The notes: generated from the sequence alone by a model not told the origin. Positions 15,472 to 24,577 are shown, numbered from the stretch's first letter. The stretch is DNA of 46,864 nt from Planotetraspora thailandica (GCF_016863335.1 NZ_BOOR01000049.1:1-46864), one strand, 5' to 3'. Program-made: numbers and translations.

Positions 15472-16491
15472 TCACCACCGCACGACGACGATTCCGGCAC
15501 TGGCCCCGCTGGCCAGGCCGACCAGGGCGACCAGGTCGCCGCGCCGTACCCGTCCCGAGCCGACCACCCGCGCCAGTTGCACGAGCAGCGTCGCCGCGAC
15601 GAGGTTGCCGTGCTGGGCGATGGTGACGACGACCTTGCCCTGCGGTATGCGCACCTGGTCGCAGAACCACCACAGCGTCGCCAGCGATGCCTGGTGCACG
15701 CAGATGGCCGCGAAGTCGTCCCAGGTCAGCCCGAGATCGGCGAGGGGTTTGTGGAAGACGGCGTAGTCGATGTTCTCGATGCCGCGCACCAACTGGGCGG
15801 AGTTGACGATGAGCGGCCCGATGGTGGGCCGGCCAGCCCACGGGTCGGTGGTGAGGTTGTCCACCGCGGAGACCGCCGCCTCCCATCCGGCGGAGTACGC
15901 GGAGAACCGGTGGGCGAGCACCCCCGGTTCGGTGCCGGCCTCCAGCAGCAACGCGGCGCCGGCGTCGGAGACGGTGTAGGACGCGGCGACGGTGACGTAC
16001 TCCTCGGCGCCGGCCAGGGTCCACGGTGTGCCGGCGGTGGGCAGTTCTCCGCAGCAGATGAGGACCCGCCGATGACGGCCGCCGGAGATCAGCGCATCGG
16101 CCACCTGGATGGCGTTCAACACGCTGTTGCAGGCGTTGCGTATGTCGAACACCGGGCAGCAGGCCCCGATCTTGGCGGCGACGACGTGTCCGGTGGCCGG
16201 CTCCACGGCGTCGGACGACACTCCCGCGTAGATGAGCAGATCGAGGTCGGCGGCCTGCAGGTCGTTGTCCTCCAGGACCCGGCGGGCGGCGTGCGCCGCC
16301 AGGTCGGACGGTTTCTCGTGGGGGAGGGCGATGTGCCGGCGCCGGACTCCGCTGTGGTCGTGGATCAGTCCTCGGGGCAGGTCCAGGGTGGGGTTGCGGT
16401 CGGCGAGCCGGTCTTCCAGCTCAGCCGTGCTCAGTGTGGTCTCTGGCAGGTGGGCGGCCACCCCGGTCATCCGGGTGTGCAGCTGGGTCAA
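15472..16491 (-). CDS. oleA: OleA-like thiolase-fold acyl condensing enzyme (KAS III family)
   Basis: A 339-residue KAS III-type protein. The nucleophilic Cys ~121 is in FDIRNACNSVLNAI, His ~266 in ICVHQAS, and Asn ~298 in AQHGNLVAAT. The segment SSDAVEPATGHVVAAKIG carries a Glu-Pro (~97) at the place where OleA proteins have the glutamate implicated in the second half-reaction. OleA joins two activated acyl chains head to head by non-decarboxylative Claisen condensation to a 2-alkyl-3-keto acid (family knowledge). A TTG start at 16491 is chosen since GAGAGG lies six bases upstream; the first ATG is seven codons later. The gene follows the PKS by 136 bases. A plain FabH-like or starter-unit ketosynthase is the alternative. 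Confidence 0.83.
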   Translation of the reverse strand: MTQLHTRMTGVAAHLPETTLSTAELEDRLADRNPTLDLPRGLIHDHSGVRRRHIALPHEKPSDLAAHAARRVLEDNDLQAADLDLLIYAGVSSDAVEPATGHVVAAKIGACCPVFDIRNACNSVLNAIQVADALISGGRHRRVLICCGELPTAGTPWTLAGAEEYVTVAASYTVSDAGAALLLEAGTEPGVLAHRFSAYSAGWEAAVSAVDNLTTDPWAGRPTIGPLIVNSAQLVRGIENIDYAVFHKPLADLGLTWDDFAAICVHQASLATLWWFCDQVRIPQGKVVVTIAQHGNLVAATLLVQLARVVGSGRVRRGDLVALVGLASGASAGIVVVRW

Positions 16492-16582
16492 CGCAGACCT
16501 CTCTTCAGTGCCGTTCTACTGGGCCGTTCTTCTGCGCCGGGCCTAGCACGGCCGGCGGTCGGGAGGGGGACGGAAGGGGCCG

Positions 16583-16608
16583 GTGACCGCGGACGGTGCC
16601 GCGGTCAC
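16583..16608 (-). terminator. Perfect hairpin between the PKS and oleA
   Basis: GTGACCGCGG (16583-16592) pairs exactly with CCGCGGTCAC (16599-16608) across a six-base loop, 19 bases after the PKS stop. There is no T-run. It may be a partial terminator, or an mRNA-stabilising stem that sets the ratio of PKS to Ole enzymes. Confidence 0.5.
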
Positions 16609-16627
16609 GGGCCGCATCGTCGCTGGT

Positions 16628-19600
16628 TCAGGCCGGCTCTCCGGTACGGGGGCTCGCACCGGCGGGCTGCTGTTCGCCGCGCAGCCCGAGGCGGATGAGC
16701 ATGCTGTTGGCGATGTCGGTGACGGTGCCGCCGCCGCGCATCAGCTCCATGGGCGGGATGTCGATGCCGAACTGGCTGCGGATGGAGGTCAGCAGTTCGG
16801 TGGCCATCAGGGAGTCCAGTCCGTACTCGTCCAGCCGCCGGTCCTCGGCGATCTGGTCGGCTGGGGTGAGCAGGACGGTGGACAACAACCGGGTGATCTG
16901 CTCGGTGACGTACGCGTACTTCTGCTCGTAGCTCATCTCCGCCAGCAGCGACAGCAGGTCGGGCCCCTGCTGCTCCGTGCCGGGCGGCAGCACCAGGGAC
17001 AACCACGGACGCTGCAGGCTGGGCAGGACCTGCCGCAACCGGCCCCAGTCGCAGCGGCCCACCATGGCGACGTCGGCCTGCTCGCCGAGCATGGCCTCCA
17101 CGGCGTCCAGCGCCCGGGCGGGAGGCATCGGCGGGATCCCGGCCTTGGCCAGCGCCTCTCCCTGCCTGCCCCGGGTCAGGACCCCGGTTTCCGCGAGCGC
17201 GCCCAGGCAGGCCGCCAGTCCGGGCAGGCCCTGCCGGTGTCGCTGCCGGGCCAGCGCCTCCAGGAACAGGTTCGCGGCGACGTACGACGTCTGACCGATG
17301 TTTCCGACGGTGGTGAGGGAGGAGTACATGACGAACAGGTCGAGGGGGCGATCCCGGGTCAGTTCGTCCAGCACCATCGCGCCGGCGACCTTGGGGTGCA
17401 GGACGGCTCGGATCCGGTCGTCGCCGAGGTCGGCGAGCGGGCCGTCGTCGAGGTGCATGGCCGCGTGTACGACGCCGCGCAGCGGGTGACCGCCGGCGTC
17501 CAGGTCGTCCAGGATCCGCCGCATGGCGTCGCGGTCGGCCACGTCGGCCGCGTACGCGCGGACCTCCACCCCCGATCTCTCCAGTTCCTCCAGCAGAGCG
17601 GGAGCCTCGGGCGCCTCGGCGCCCCGGCGGCCGAGCAGGGCCAGGTGGCGGGCACCCCGCCGGGCGAGGCGGCGAGCCGTCGCCGCGCCGAACCCGCCCA
17701 GGCCACCCGTGACCAGGTAGGTGCCCTCCGGTTCCAGGCGTGGCTCCATCTGCTGGGGCCGGACGGTGACCGGTTCGTCGCGTGGGTCGAAGGACACCAC
17801 GACTTTTCCGATATGCCGGGAATGGCGCATCATGGCGAAGGCGTCGGCGACGCGGGCCGCCGGATACACCGTGTGCGGCAGCGGCCGGAACCGCCGGGAG
17901 CGGTAGAGGGGCGCGGCCTGCGACGTGCTGTCCGCCATCAGCTCGGGCGCCTTCCACATGAGAGTGCCCACGTCCACGCCGTAGAACGCGATGTTGTCGG
18001 AGAACGGGCGCAGCAGCAGGGACCTGTTCTGGTAGATGTCCCGTTTGCCGAGCTCGATGAACCGGCCGCCGTGCCGCAGACATTCCATGCCCCGGGTGAT
18101 GGCCTCACCGGCCAGCGAGTTGAGCACGATGTCCACTCCCTGGCCCCCGGTCAGTTCCTTGACCTGCTCGGCGAAATGCAGGCTGCGCGAGTCCAGGACG
18201 TGGTCGGCTCCCATCGCGAGCAGCAGGTCACGTTTGGCGGCGGTGCCGGCGGTCGCGATCACGCGGGCTCCGTGGTACTGGGCGTACTGCAGCGCGGCCA
18301 GGCCGACCCCACCGGCGCCGCCGTGGACCAGGATCGTCTCACCCGCCTTGACCCGTGCGCAGTACCCCAGCGAGTGGTGCACGGTGGAGAACGCCATCGG
18401 CATGGTGGCGGCTTCGGTGAAGGTCATCCCCTCGGGCATGGTGACGGCCGCCCACGCCTTGACCCTCGCGTGACTGGCGAATCCGACGGGTCCCGCGGCC
18501 ATGATCCGGTCACCGGGCTGCGTCCCGGTGACGGCGGCACCGACGGCGGTGACGATCCCGGCGCATTCCAGGCCCAGTTCGTGCCCGCCGAAGACCGCTT
18601 CGACGGCCTCGGTGGGCAGCAGGTTCACCGCGCGCATCACGTCGCGGTAGTTCAGCCCGATCGCCCGTACCTCGACCACGACCTCGTCAGGCCCGGGCTG
18701 CGGCATCGGGATCTCCTCCCAGGCCAGCGTGTACGACAGCCCGGGATCACACACCTTGAGCCGGTAGGCGCCGCCCGAGCCGACGGGCAGGCTGCGGGCG
18801 TGCTCGCCTGACTCCAGCAGCCGCGGCACGAAACGTCCTCGGCGGGTGAGCAGGATCTCGTCCTCCTCACTCGGGGCGAGCAGTTCTGTGGCCAGGCGGC
18901 CGGCGTCCTGTGCGGCGTCACCGGTGGGGTGCAGGCAGAGCCGGCGTATCGCCAGCCGCGGCTGCTCGTTGCTCAGCGAGCGCATCGTCCCCCAGGTCGC
19001 CGCGTCCTCGGGGTGGAGCCGGACGTCGGTGAGGCGGGGTTCTGGCAGCGCGGCGCAAGGGCGGGCCACCAGCCACACCGTGGTCGCGACGTGCTCGGGC
19101 AGTTGCTCGCAGGCCAGCGCGACGGCCCGCAGCGCCGCGGCCCGCCGGGTGATCTGCTCGACGGTCTCCTTCGGATCCGTGTCGTCCGCTCCGCCCAGGA
19201 TGACCGCGATGGTGACCGTCTGGGCGGTGGGTGGGAGGTGAGCGGTCCAGTGGTCGGGATCGTCGCTGAGCGGCGAGCGGAGCACGTCGCCGCCGCGGGT
19301 TCGCAGCAGAGCCTGCAGTTCGGCGGTCAGAGCGTCTGTGCCGTCCTCACCGGCGAGGATCCACGTGCCGGCGGCGTCCGGTACGGGGTGGCCGGCGGCC
19401 GGAGTGCCCCCGGCGGTGGCCAGCATCACCGAGAAGTCGCCCGCCGCGAGTTCGTCGTCGTCGCCGGTCTGGACGACCTCGGTGTATCCGGCCTCCGCCA
19501 GCACCTCCGGCCATCTTTCCCGGGACAGCAGCGGCGAGCGCGGGCGCAGGTGCCGGTCGGTGAAGTTCCAGAACTCCTCCTGCATGCCGAGGAACGGCAG

Positions 19601-22600
19601 CAGGGTCCCCATCCGGTGCGGTTCGGCGATGAGCAACTGGCCGCCGGGAACCAGGAGGGCGGACAGGTGGTGCAGCGCGGCGGGCAGGTCACGGGCGAGG
19701 TGCAGGCTGTTCGCCGCGACCACGAGATCGAATCCGCCCGCGGCCAGCCCCTGCTCGATCGGGTCGGCGTCCAGGTCGAGGACGGCGTAATCGACGAAGT
19801 CGAAGCCGGCGAAGCGCTGCCGTAGCCGGGTCAACGCCCCTTCGGCGAGGTCGGTGACCAGGTAGCGGGTGCGGTCGGCCGGCAGGACGGGCAGCAGCAT
19901 GGCGGTGGTGCCGCCCGTCCCCGCACCGGCTTCCAGGACACGCAGGGGACGGTCGGCCGGCCATCGCCGGACGATCTGGTCGACGAGCGCCCTGGCGATC
20001 CGGTTGGTGAACAGGTTGACCGGTCCGACGTCGTGGAACTGCTCCATCAGCTCATGACCGCCGCCGGAGCCCAGGACGTCGGAGCCGGCACGCCGGCCTG
20101 CGAGCAGTTCGGGCAGACACCGGCCGGCCCGCACGGCCAGGGCGCTCTGGGCGGGGAAGGCTGCTCCCCGGGTGAGGAGGTTCCGGTGCAGCTCGCGCGG
20201 GTCCGCACCCGTCAGCGTCAGGCGAGGGCCGCCCTCGACCGGCCGCTCCAGCAGTCCGTGCTGTTCCAGCAGCGGCAGCGCCGCATGGAGCATCCGCCGG
20301 TGGTGCGCCTCTGGGCACGCCTCGATCAGTTCCTCGAGGCCGGTCGACCGCTCGGCGGTCAGCTCGCCGAGCGCGCCGGCCAACGTGTGGGCGAAGACCT
20401 CTTCGAGCCGTGCCGCGTACCGCGGGTAGTCCAGTTCGTGCCACGCCGAGCGCAGCCGGTCGATCTGCTCGGCCGCGCCGGACAGGATCTGCCCGGGGCG
20501 GGGGGCCGGCCACGGCTCGGCGGGCGTGCCGGTCCGGGGCGCGGCCCGTAGCGCCATCTCGTAACGGGTGACCGGGGTGATGTGGACGCCGGGCATCCGG
20601 CGTAGCCGGCAGCCCTCCACTTCGGCGGCGATCCGGCCGTCGTCGTCGGCGACCACGATGTCCCAGCAGACCTCCTCGGCACTGCTGGAGCGTTCCCGCA
20701 CGTACACCAGTCCCTGTGCTGCGGGCGTTCCCCACAGGCGGACCGAGCCGATCGCGGCGGGCATGTAGCCGCGGCCCGCTCGCAGCGACTCCACCAGCCA
20801 CAGAACGCCGGCCTGCAGGGCGCTGTCCAGCACCACCGGATGCATCTGGTAGCGCCCCTGCCCCTGCTCCGGGCACGAGTAGGCGCCCAGCACCTCCCGC
20901 TCGCCCATCCACAGCTCGGTCAGGACCTGGAACTCCGGCCCCCACACCATGTGTCCTTCGGCGGCCCGCGCGTAGTAGCCGGGCACGTCGACGCGCGTGC
21001 CGATGCGAGCGCGGAGCGCGGCCACGTCCAGCGGCGGCGGGATCCGGCGCAGCAGCGGGCGTACCCGGGCCCGGAAGTGCTCGCGGGGCTGCTCCGCCTG
21101 CCGGCCGGCGCTGGCCACGGTGACCACCCCGGTCTCGGCGGAGAGCGACGTCTGCGCGTATATCGGATCGGCGGCGGCCTGTGACGGCACCACCATGGCC
21201 CGGCTGATGTCGACCCTGTCCACCTCCACCGCGTCGGCGGCGTCCGGCATGGCCAGCCGGGCGGCGGCGATGGCCATCTCCACGTATCCGGTGGCCGGCA
21301 TGACGGCGGCGCCGCCGGCCCGGTGGTCGGCCACCCAGGGCACCCGTACCCGGTCGATCTCCCCCTGCCAGGTGGGGTCCAGCACCGGCATCCGCTGTCC
21401 CAGCAGCGGATGCTGGATCGTCGTGTCGACGTTGGTCTGCACCCAGGTGTGCGGGCCTCCGATCCAGTGCCGTTCGCGCTGCCAGGGGTAGGCAGGCAGC
21501 GATCGCACCGCGCCGGGGCGGGGGAAGTACCGATCCCAGTCGAGCCGCGTACCGGCCGCGACGAGTTCGGCGACCGCGGAGCGGACGCGCGCCGGGCCTG
21601 GCTCGTCACGGCGCAAGGTGGTCACGACGGCTGCGCGTACCCGGGCGGTGCCGCTTATGCGGCGCAGGTACGAGCGCAGCACCGGATGCGGGCCGATCTC
21701 CAGCAGCACGTCGAAGCCGTCGCCGAGCACCCGCTCGACCGCCCCGGCGAACCGCACCGGCTCCCGGACGTTCCGCCACCAGTACGCCGCGTCCAGCTCC
21801 GGCCCCCGGACCAGGTCGCCTGTCACCGTGGACACCATGGGGACACGCGCCGGGCAGGGCCGCAGCCCGGCGAGTCCCTCGGCCAGGGGCTGCCGTACCG
21901 GGTCCATGGCGCCGCTGTGGAAGGCGTAGTCCAGGTCCAGCTCGCGGAAGAAGATCTCGCGCGAGGAGAGGTCCTCACCCAGTTTCTTCAGCGATGCGTC
22001 CGGTCCGGCGATCGTGACGTCGCGGTCGGAGTTGACCGCCGCGACCTCCAGTTGCGGGTAGCCGGCCAGGATCTGCCTGGCCGCGGTCTCGGGCAGCCCG
22101 AGCGCGGCCATCCGGCCCTGCCCCCGGGTGACCGACTGCGCCATGCCGCGCTCGGAGATCACCTGCGCCGCCTGGGCCAGCGACAGGGCGCCGGCGGCGT
22201 AGGCGGCGGCGACCTCGCCCACGCTGTGGCCGAGCACCGCTCCTGGCCGTACGCCCGCCGCCTTGAGCATCTCCACCAGCCCGACCTGGACGGCGAACAG
22301 CAACGGCTGCGCCACTTCGGTCGCCGACAGCCGTGACTGGTCGGCAGGCAGGGACAGTTCCTTGAGCACCGACCAGCCGAGCCGATCGCACAATTCGGCG
22401 TCGACCGCTTCCACAGCCGAGCGGAAGGTCTCGTCGGACAGCAGATCGGCGCCCATTTCGGCCCACTGCGAACCGTTGCCGGAGAACACGAACGCCACCC
22501 GTCCGTGCTCCACCGTCTCCGACTCCGCCACCGCCGCGTCCCCGGCTCCGAGCCGCCTGCCCGCACCGGACTCACCGGTGGGGCCGGTCGAATCCGGGGC

Positions 22601-24172
22601 GTCCGCCAGGCTCGCCAGCGCCCGTGCCGCCGCGGCGGCGGTATCGGCCAGCACCACGGCGCGATGCCGGTGGCCGCCGCGCCGCCGGGTCGCGGTGTAG
22701 GCCACGTGGTAGAAATCGCGTTCATCGAGTGACGCCAGGTGCGCGGCGGTCCGTTTCACGGCCTCCCGCAGCGCGGGCTGGCTGCGCGCGGACACGACGA
22801 CGGGCAGCGCTCCTGCGGGGAGTGCCGCCGATTCGGCCGCCCTGGGCGCGGGCGGTGCGGCCAGCGCCACATGGGCGTTGGCGCCCCCGAACCCGAAGGA
22901 GTTGACTCCGGCCACGGACCGCTCGCCTGCTTCGTCCAGCGGCCGCGGCTCGACGGTGACGCCCAGCCCCAGGGCGTCGAAGTCGATACGGGGGTTGAGC
23001 GTGGCGGCGTGCAACGAGGCCGGGATCATCCGGTGCCGGAGTACCAGCAGGGCCTTGAACAGCCCCGGCATGCCGGAGGCGGGCTCCAGGTGCCCCAGGT
23101 TGGACTTCACCGAGCCGATGGGCAGGACTCCGCGCGTGCGCCGGCTGCCCAGCGCCCGCCCCAGCGCCTGGCATTCGGCCGGATCACCGGCCTGGGTGCC
23201 GGTACCGTGCGCCTCCACGTACACGATCTCGTCGGGGCCGATGCCCGCCGTGGTGTACACCTGCCGTAACAGGGCTTCCTGCGCCTCGGCGTTCGGCAAC
23301 GCCAGCCCCATGGTGTGGCCGTCGTTGTTGGCGGCGGCGCCGACGATGACGCCGTGGATACGGTCCCCGTCGGCGATCGCGTCGGCCAGGCGCTTGAGCA
23401 CCACCACGCCGCCGCCCTCCGCGCGTACGAACCCGTCGGCGTCGGCGGAGAACGCCCGGCACCGGCCGGTCGGCGACAACATCGACGCCTGGCTGAAACC
23501 GATGAAGGGGCCCGGGCTGATCAGCAGGTTGACCCCGCCGGCCAGCGCCACCCGGCTGGATCCCTCCGCAAGGGACCGCCAGGCCCGCTCCACGGCCGTC
23601 AACGACGAGGAGCACGCGGTGTCGATGCTCATGCTCGGCCCGCGCAGGTCGAAGAAGTGCGACAGCCGGTTGGCCGCGATGGACAGGGTCGCCCCCGACA
23701 TCGAGTACGGGCCCATGCCACCCGGCTCCAACGCCTGCATCGTGCCGTAGGCGGGATCTGAGATGCCGATGAACACTCCGGTGTCCGTGCCTGCCAGCAC
23801 CGCCGGATCGATGCCCGCGTCGTCCAGGGCCTCGACCGCCATCTCCAGGAGCAACCGCTGCTGCGGGTCCATCGAGGCGGCCTCTTTGGGGGAGATGCCG
23901 AAGTAGGCGGCGTCGAAGGCGGTGATGTCCTCGTCGAGGAAGCCTCCGGCCCGGGTGTAGCTTCTGTTCAGCCTCGGCATGGTGTCGTCGACGAACCGAT
24001 CGGCCTCGAACCTGCTCGGCGGGATCTGGCCGACCAGATCGGCGCCCTGCCGCAACGCCTGCCACAGCCCGTCCAGGTTCACGATCCCACCAGGCAGGCG
24101 GCATCCCACGCCCACCACCGCCGCCGCGTGCTCCGGCCATGCCTGCTCTACTGTCGGGTCGTCCGCGCTCAT
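16628..24172 (-). CDS. Iterative-type highly reducing type I polyketide synthase, KS-AT-DH-cMT-ER-KR-ACP
   Basis: A 2514-residue single module. KS ~15-440: Cys ~187 in DTACSSSL, then EAHGTGT and KSNLGH. AT ~555-860: Ser ~651 in GHSVGE; the selectivity motif reads YAFHS, between malonyl (HAFH) and methylmalonyl (YASH). DH ~925-1210: His ~950 in an HxxxGxxxxP motif, Asp ~1115 in HPVVLDSALQ. C-methyltransferase ~1385-1600: SAM loop VLEAGAGTGGTTA, then NSLH and IAEPH. A structural KR half precedes ER ~1840-2140 (HGGAGGVGLAA). KR ~2150-2340: TGGLGGFGAA, LDD (B-type), Ser...Tyr ~2296. ACP ~2415-2490: Ser ~2453 in YGLDSLMA. No loading module, docking region or thioesterase is seen, so iterative use and release by a partner enzyme are inferred. 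The start at 24172 has AGGAAGGG just upstream; the longer frame to 24244 lacks one. Confidence 0.92.
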   Translation of the reverse strand: MSADDPTVEQAWPEHAAAVVGVGCRLPGGIVNLDGLWQALRQGADLVGQIPPSRFEADRFVDDTMPRLNRSYTRAGGFLDEDITAFDAAYFGISPKEAASMDPQQRLLLEMAVEALDDAGIDPAVLAGTDTGVFIGISDPAYGTMQALEPGGMGPYSMSGATLSIAANRLSHFFDLRGPSMSIDTACSSSLTAVERAWRSLAEGSSRVALAGGVNLLISPGPFIGFSQASMLSPTGRCRAFSADADGFVRAEGGGVVVLKRLADAIADGDRIHGVIVGAAANNDGHTMGLALPNAEAQEALLRQVYTTAGIGPDEIVYVEAHGTGTQAGDPAECQALGRALGSRRTRGVLPIGSVKSNLGHLEPASGMPGLFKALLVLRHRMIPASLHAATLNPRIDFDALGLGVTVEPRPLDEAGERSVAGVNSFGFGGANAHVALAAPPAPRAAESAALPAGALPVVVSARSQPALREAVKRTAAHLASLDERDFYHVAYTATRRRGGHRHRAVVLADTAAAAARALASLADAPDSTGPTGESGAGRRLGAGDAAVAESETVEHGRVAFVFSGNGSQWAEMGADLLSDETFRSAVEAVDAELCDRLGWSVLKELSLPADQSRLSATEVAQPLLFAVQVGLVEMLKAAGVRPGAVLGHSVGEVAAAYAAGALSLAQAAQVISERGMAQSVTRGQGRMAALGLPETAARQILAGYPQLEVAAVNSDRDVTIAGPDASLKKLGEDLSSREIFFRELDLDYAFHSGAMDPVRQPLAEGLAGLRPCPARVPMVSTVTGDLVRGPELDAAYWWRNVREPVRFAGAVERVLGDGFDVLLEIGPHPVLRSYLRRISGTARVRAAVVTTLRRDEPGPARVRSAVAELVAAGTRLDWDRYFPRPGAVRSLPAYPWQRERHWIGGPHTWVQTNVDTTIQHPLLGQRMPVLDPTWQGEIDRVRVPWVADHRAGGAAVMPATGYVEMAIAAARLAMPDAADAVEVDRVDISRAMVVPSQAAADPIYAQTSLSAETGVVTVASAGRQAEQPREHFRARVRPLLRRIPPPLDVAALRARIGTRVDVPGYYARAAEGHMVWGPEFQVLTELWMGEREVLGAYSCPEQGQGRYQMHPVVLDSALQAGVLWLVESLRAGRGYMPAAIGSVRLWGTPAAQGLVYVRERSSSAEEVCWDIVVADDDGRIAAEVEGCRLRRMPGVHITPVTRYEMALRAAPRTGTPAEPWPAPRPGQILSGAAEQIDRLRSAWHELDYPRYAARLEEVFAHTLAGALGELTAERSTGLEELIEACPEAHHRRMLHAALPLLEQHGLLERPVEGGPRLTLTGADPRELHRNLLTRGAAFPAQSALAVRAGRCLPELLAGRRAGSDVLGSGGGHELMEQFHDVGPVNLFTNRIARALVDQIVRRWPADRPLRVLEAGAGTGGTTAMLLPVLPADRTRYLVTDLAEGALTRLRQRFAGFDFVDYAVLDLDADPIEQGLAAGGFDLVVAANSLHLARDLPAALHHLSALLVPGGQLLIAEPHRMGTLLPFLGMQEEFWNFTDRHLRPRSPLLSRERWPEVLAEAGYTEVVQTGDDDELAAGDFSVMLATAGGTPAAGHPVPDAAGTWILAGEDGTDALTAELQALLRTRGGDVLRSPLSDDPDHWTAHLPPTAQTVTIAVILGGADDTDPKETVEQITRRAAALRAVALACEQLPEHVATTVWLVARPCAALPEPRLTDVRLHPEDAATWGTMRSLSNEQPRLAIRRLCLHPTGDAAQDAGRLATELLAPSEEDEILLTRRGRFVPRLLESGEHARSLPVGSGGAYRLKVCDPGLSYTLAWEEIPMPQPGPDEVVVEVRAIGLNYRDVMRAVNLLPTEAVEAVFGGHELGLECAGIVTAVGAAVTGTQPGDRIMAAGPVGFASHARVKAWAAVTMPEGMTFTEAATMPMAFSTVHHSLGYCARVKAGETILVHGGAGGVGLAALQYAQYHGARVIATAGTAAKRDLLLAMGADHVLDSRSLHFAEQVKELTGGQGVDIVLNSLAGEAITRGMECLRHGGRFIELGKRDIYQNRSLLLRPFSDNIAFYGVDVGTLMWKAPELMADSTSQAAPLYRSRRFRPLPHTVYPAARVADAFAMMRHSRHIGKVVVSFDPRDEPVTVRPQQMEPRLEPEGTYLVTGGLGGFGAATARRLARRGARHLALLGRRGAEAPEAPALLEELERSGVEVRAYAADVADRDAMRRILDDLDAGGHPLRGVVHAAMHLDDGPLADLGDDRIRAVLHPKVAGAMVLDELTRDRPLDLFVMYSSLTTVGNIGQTSYVAANLFLEALARQRHRQGLPGLAACLGALAETGVLTRGRQGEALAKAGIPPMPPARALDAVEAMLGEQADVAMVGRCDWGRLRQVLPSLQRPWLSLVLPPGTEQQGPDLLSLLAEMSYEQKYAYVTEQITRLLSTVLLTPADQIAEDRRLDEYGLDSLMATELLTSIRSQFGIDIPPMELMRGGGTVTDIANSMLIRLGLRGEQQPAGASPRTGEPA

Positions 24173-24304
24173 GTCGCCCTTCCTGCTCAGGTCCACTACG
24201 ACTGGCACTTCGCCGGTCGGCTTGCTGTCTCGGCGAGGCTCCACCTAGCGCGCCTGGCGCAGGGCTAGGCGGGTCGGCCACTATGTCATCACAACTCCCG
24301 GTAT

Positions 24305-24325
24305 ATGCATAGATACTCTATGTAT
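24305..24325. promoter_or_regulatory. Imperfect palindrome upstream of the PKS (candidate operator)
   Basis: CATAGA-TAC-TCTATG with flanking AT on both sides (one mismatched pair) is centred about 143 bases before the PKS start in an unusually AT-rich patch. On the minus strand a TTGGGC (24333-24328) and TATGCA (24311-24306) 16 bases apart could be a weak promoter overlapping it. The spacing and symmetry fit a dimeric TetR/GntR-type repressor; none is encoded in the cluster. Confidence 0.4.
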
Positions 24326-24511
24326 TTGCCCAAGAGAATGGTGTTATGCGAAGTAATGGGGGAGACCTGTGAGGACCGCCTGACGCACCGGCTCCACCGG
24401 CGCAATTCCAGCCGCTCAGCATGCGGCATGTGTCTGTGCAGAGGATGGCTGGACGCGTTGCGGCGCCTGCACAGCGGCCTCGACGCCCGTCCTGATCACA
24501 GCACCTGTCCG

Positions 24512-24556
24512 AGAGACTGTACGGCGGGGCGACCGGGGTTCAGCCGTACAGTCTCT
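24512..24556. terminator. Perfect 14-bp stem-loop after the collagen-like gene
   Basis: AGAGACTGTACGGC (24512-24525) pairs without mismatch with GCCGTACAGTCTCT (24543-24556), leaving a 17-base loop. It is 21 bases beyond the stop of the minus-strand collagen-like gene and separates it from the PKS promoter region. Confidence 0.7.
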
Positions 24557-24577
24557 TGACGTCCTGCCGCTCCGGGG

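Larger units (their letters stand above)
24173..24577. other. Intergenic region upstream of the PKS
   Basis: 405 bases holding the palindrome (24305-24325) and the terminator (24512-24556). The plus-strand frame 24305-24559 is Arg/Cys-rich, has no ribosome binding site and ends inside the terminator, so it is not called as a gene. Confidence 0.5.

Noticed and set aside
16583-18811. 742-residue plus-strand open frame across the PKS gene
   Set aside because: It is antisense to the ER-KR-ACP part of the PKS, is rich in Gln/Gly/His as expected from the complement of high-GC codons, and has no domain.
24305-24559. 84-residue plus-strand frame upstream of the PKS
   Set aside because: Arg/Cys-rich, no ribosome binding site, and it runs through both the palindrome and the terminator stem.
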